64,000 nucleotides of DNA. Source: Theocolax elegans (taxonomy: Eukaryota > Arthropoda > Insecta > Hymenoptera > Cerocephalidae). The notes under the pieces are model-generated. The model made no database searches. It worked only from the letters and a program-made list of their open reading frames with translations, and had not been told where the DNA came from. The position numbers were made by a program, and so were the translations under genes. Positions 63,198 to 64,000 of the stretch are shown in pieces (the first letter of the stretch is position 1; each line of letters starts with the position of its first letter). The stretch lies in the NCBI GenBank assembly GCA_026168455.1, contig CM047431.1, positions 21,487,421-21,551,420 on the forward strand. Reading direction: 5' to 3'.

Positions 63198-64000
63198 TGT
63201 AACGGGGTGGGTACTGGGGAATATATGGCTCCGGTTAGGCCCAATTTATCCCTACTTACCAACCGAAGTATAACAGTCCCACGATGCGTCCGGGAATCAC
63301 TTTGATTCCCATGCAATGCCCTTAACAACGCCAAATACTTTGATTGGCTTCAAATCCGTGTGTTGGGCCTTATGCCTAAAATTTGCTAACTAGAGTATAC
63401 GCCGGAGAGGGCGGTATTCGTCGGAAAGGATTATCACCGGGAAATTGATTAACAAGCTCGATATTTGGTTAGTCGGCGAGATAGACAATCTCGCCGAGTC
63501 AATTTTTTCAGTAAATAAATAAATAATAATAAATTCAACAATAATGATTGAGGGGGGAGTCCTCCCGTCGACTATCCCCGAGGTCCGCGCGGAAAGAATC
63601 AATAAAAAATTAATATTGGCCGCGGAATTAGCAACCGATCCGGCAACGGTCGGTTCATTAACCCGATGGTTGTGACATCACACCGTGTGAAGTATTAGCT
63701 CTGTCGTAGGGAGCTCTTATGTAGGATGTGCCTACGTCACGCAGGCCGTCTCTCGCGAAGTGGCTTCCGCGAACCACCGACCTAAGTACCCGGCCGGGAT
63801 TTCCCACAAGAGGGGGGAAAGAGGGGAACGCTCCCTCACCTAAATCGTACCAGGAATACTCGGGAAAATATTAACGGGACACGCGGGTACAATGTGGTCC
63901 ACCACTCACCTTTGTATTTGCGAGACACCGCTCCAAACACGTTGAAACGGCGGGACCGGCCGCGCGAAGTCTCCCCGTCTATCTCTCCTTCTCTCTCTCT
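63198..64000. repeat. LTR-like repeat, copy 2 (runs off the window)
   Basis: Starts TGTAACGGGGTGGGTACTGG 884 bp after copy 1. Similarity to copy 1 is clear to about 63570. GC-rich sequence follows, ending in a CT tract at the window edge. No gene seen in it. Confidence 0.45.

Overview
This 64 kb window is animal nuclear DNA, almost certainly from an insect and probably a hymenopteran such as an ant. That assignment is inference, based on the mix of Ty3/Gypsy, Penelope-like, Helitron and non-LTR elements, AT-rich spacers, and one intron-flanked host exon. It is transposable-element territory. The only convincing host coding sequence is one exon at 56202-56369 (+), which carries the helicase motif I/Ia region of a FANCM/Mph1-type DNA-repair helicase. 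No bacterial-style operons, tRNA, rRNA or CRISPR were seen.

Layout, left to right. 1-960 is the 5' end of a retroelement on the minus strand, whose first ORF runs off the window. 961-1772 is a terminal-inverted-repeat element holding a tRNA-derived SINE-like insert. 1773-3263 is AT-rich with a roughly 220-235 bp tandem repeat. 3264-10670 is Gypsy family A copy 1 (minus), lacking its integrase core and its 5' LTR. It is fused at 10670/10671 to Gypsy B (plus, 10671-22142), which has two LTRs, gag and pol, but two internal segmental duplications. 22143-23527 holds microsatellites and unassigned DNA.

23528-43800 is a set of nested insertions with recognisable target duplications. A Helitron/PIF1-type helicase remnant was interrupted at TTAA by a palindromic MITE. 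The MITE was interrupted by a 5'-truncated jockey-like non-LTR element (J). J was interrupted twice by Penelope-like elements: PLE1, an inverted pair at 24745-35984, and PLE2 at 36834-40851. PLE1 was interrupted by Gypsy A copy 2 (26140-34540, target duplication AACT). PLE2 holds a 1 kb near-perfect foldback element.

43704-45730 has splice-site-like signals and two non-LTR 3' ends. 45730-50085 is a nearly full-length but dead non-LTR element (K). 50098-51260 is a 108 bp satellite whose period is divisible by three. It is followed by a 197 bp tandem repeat and two inverted satellite units. 54430-55316 is an R1-like reverse-transcriptase remnant split by a 103 bp hAT-type MITE. Then come the FANCM exon, three more palindromic elements, and a pair of LTR-like repeats running off the right end.

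Hammerhead-ribozyme cores (CUGANGA, stem II, GAAA) recur at five to six places, mostly inside Penelope-like terminal repeats. Functionally, the retroelements are mostly dead. The Gypsy A copies have lost integrase, Gypsy B is rearranged, and J, K and the R1-like copy carry stops or deletions. Recently moved sequence is suggested by the nearly identical LTRs of Gypsy A copy 2 (over most of their length) and the intact target duplications of A2, PLE2 and the hAT MITE.
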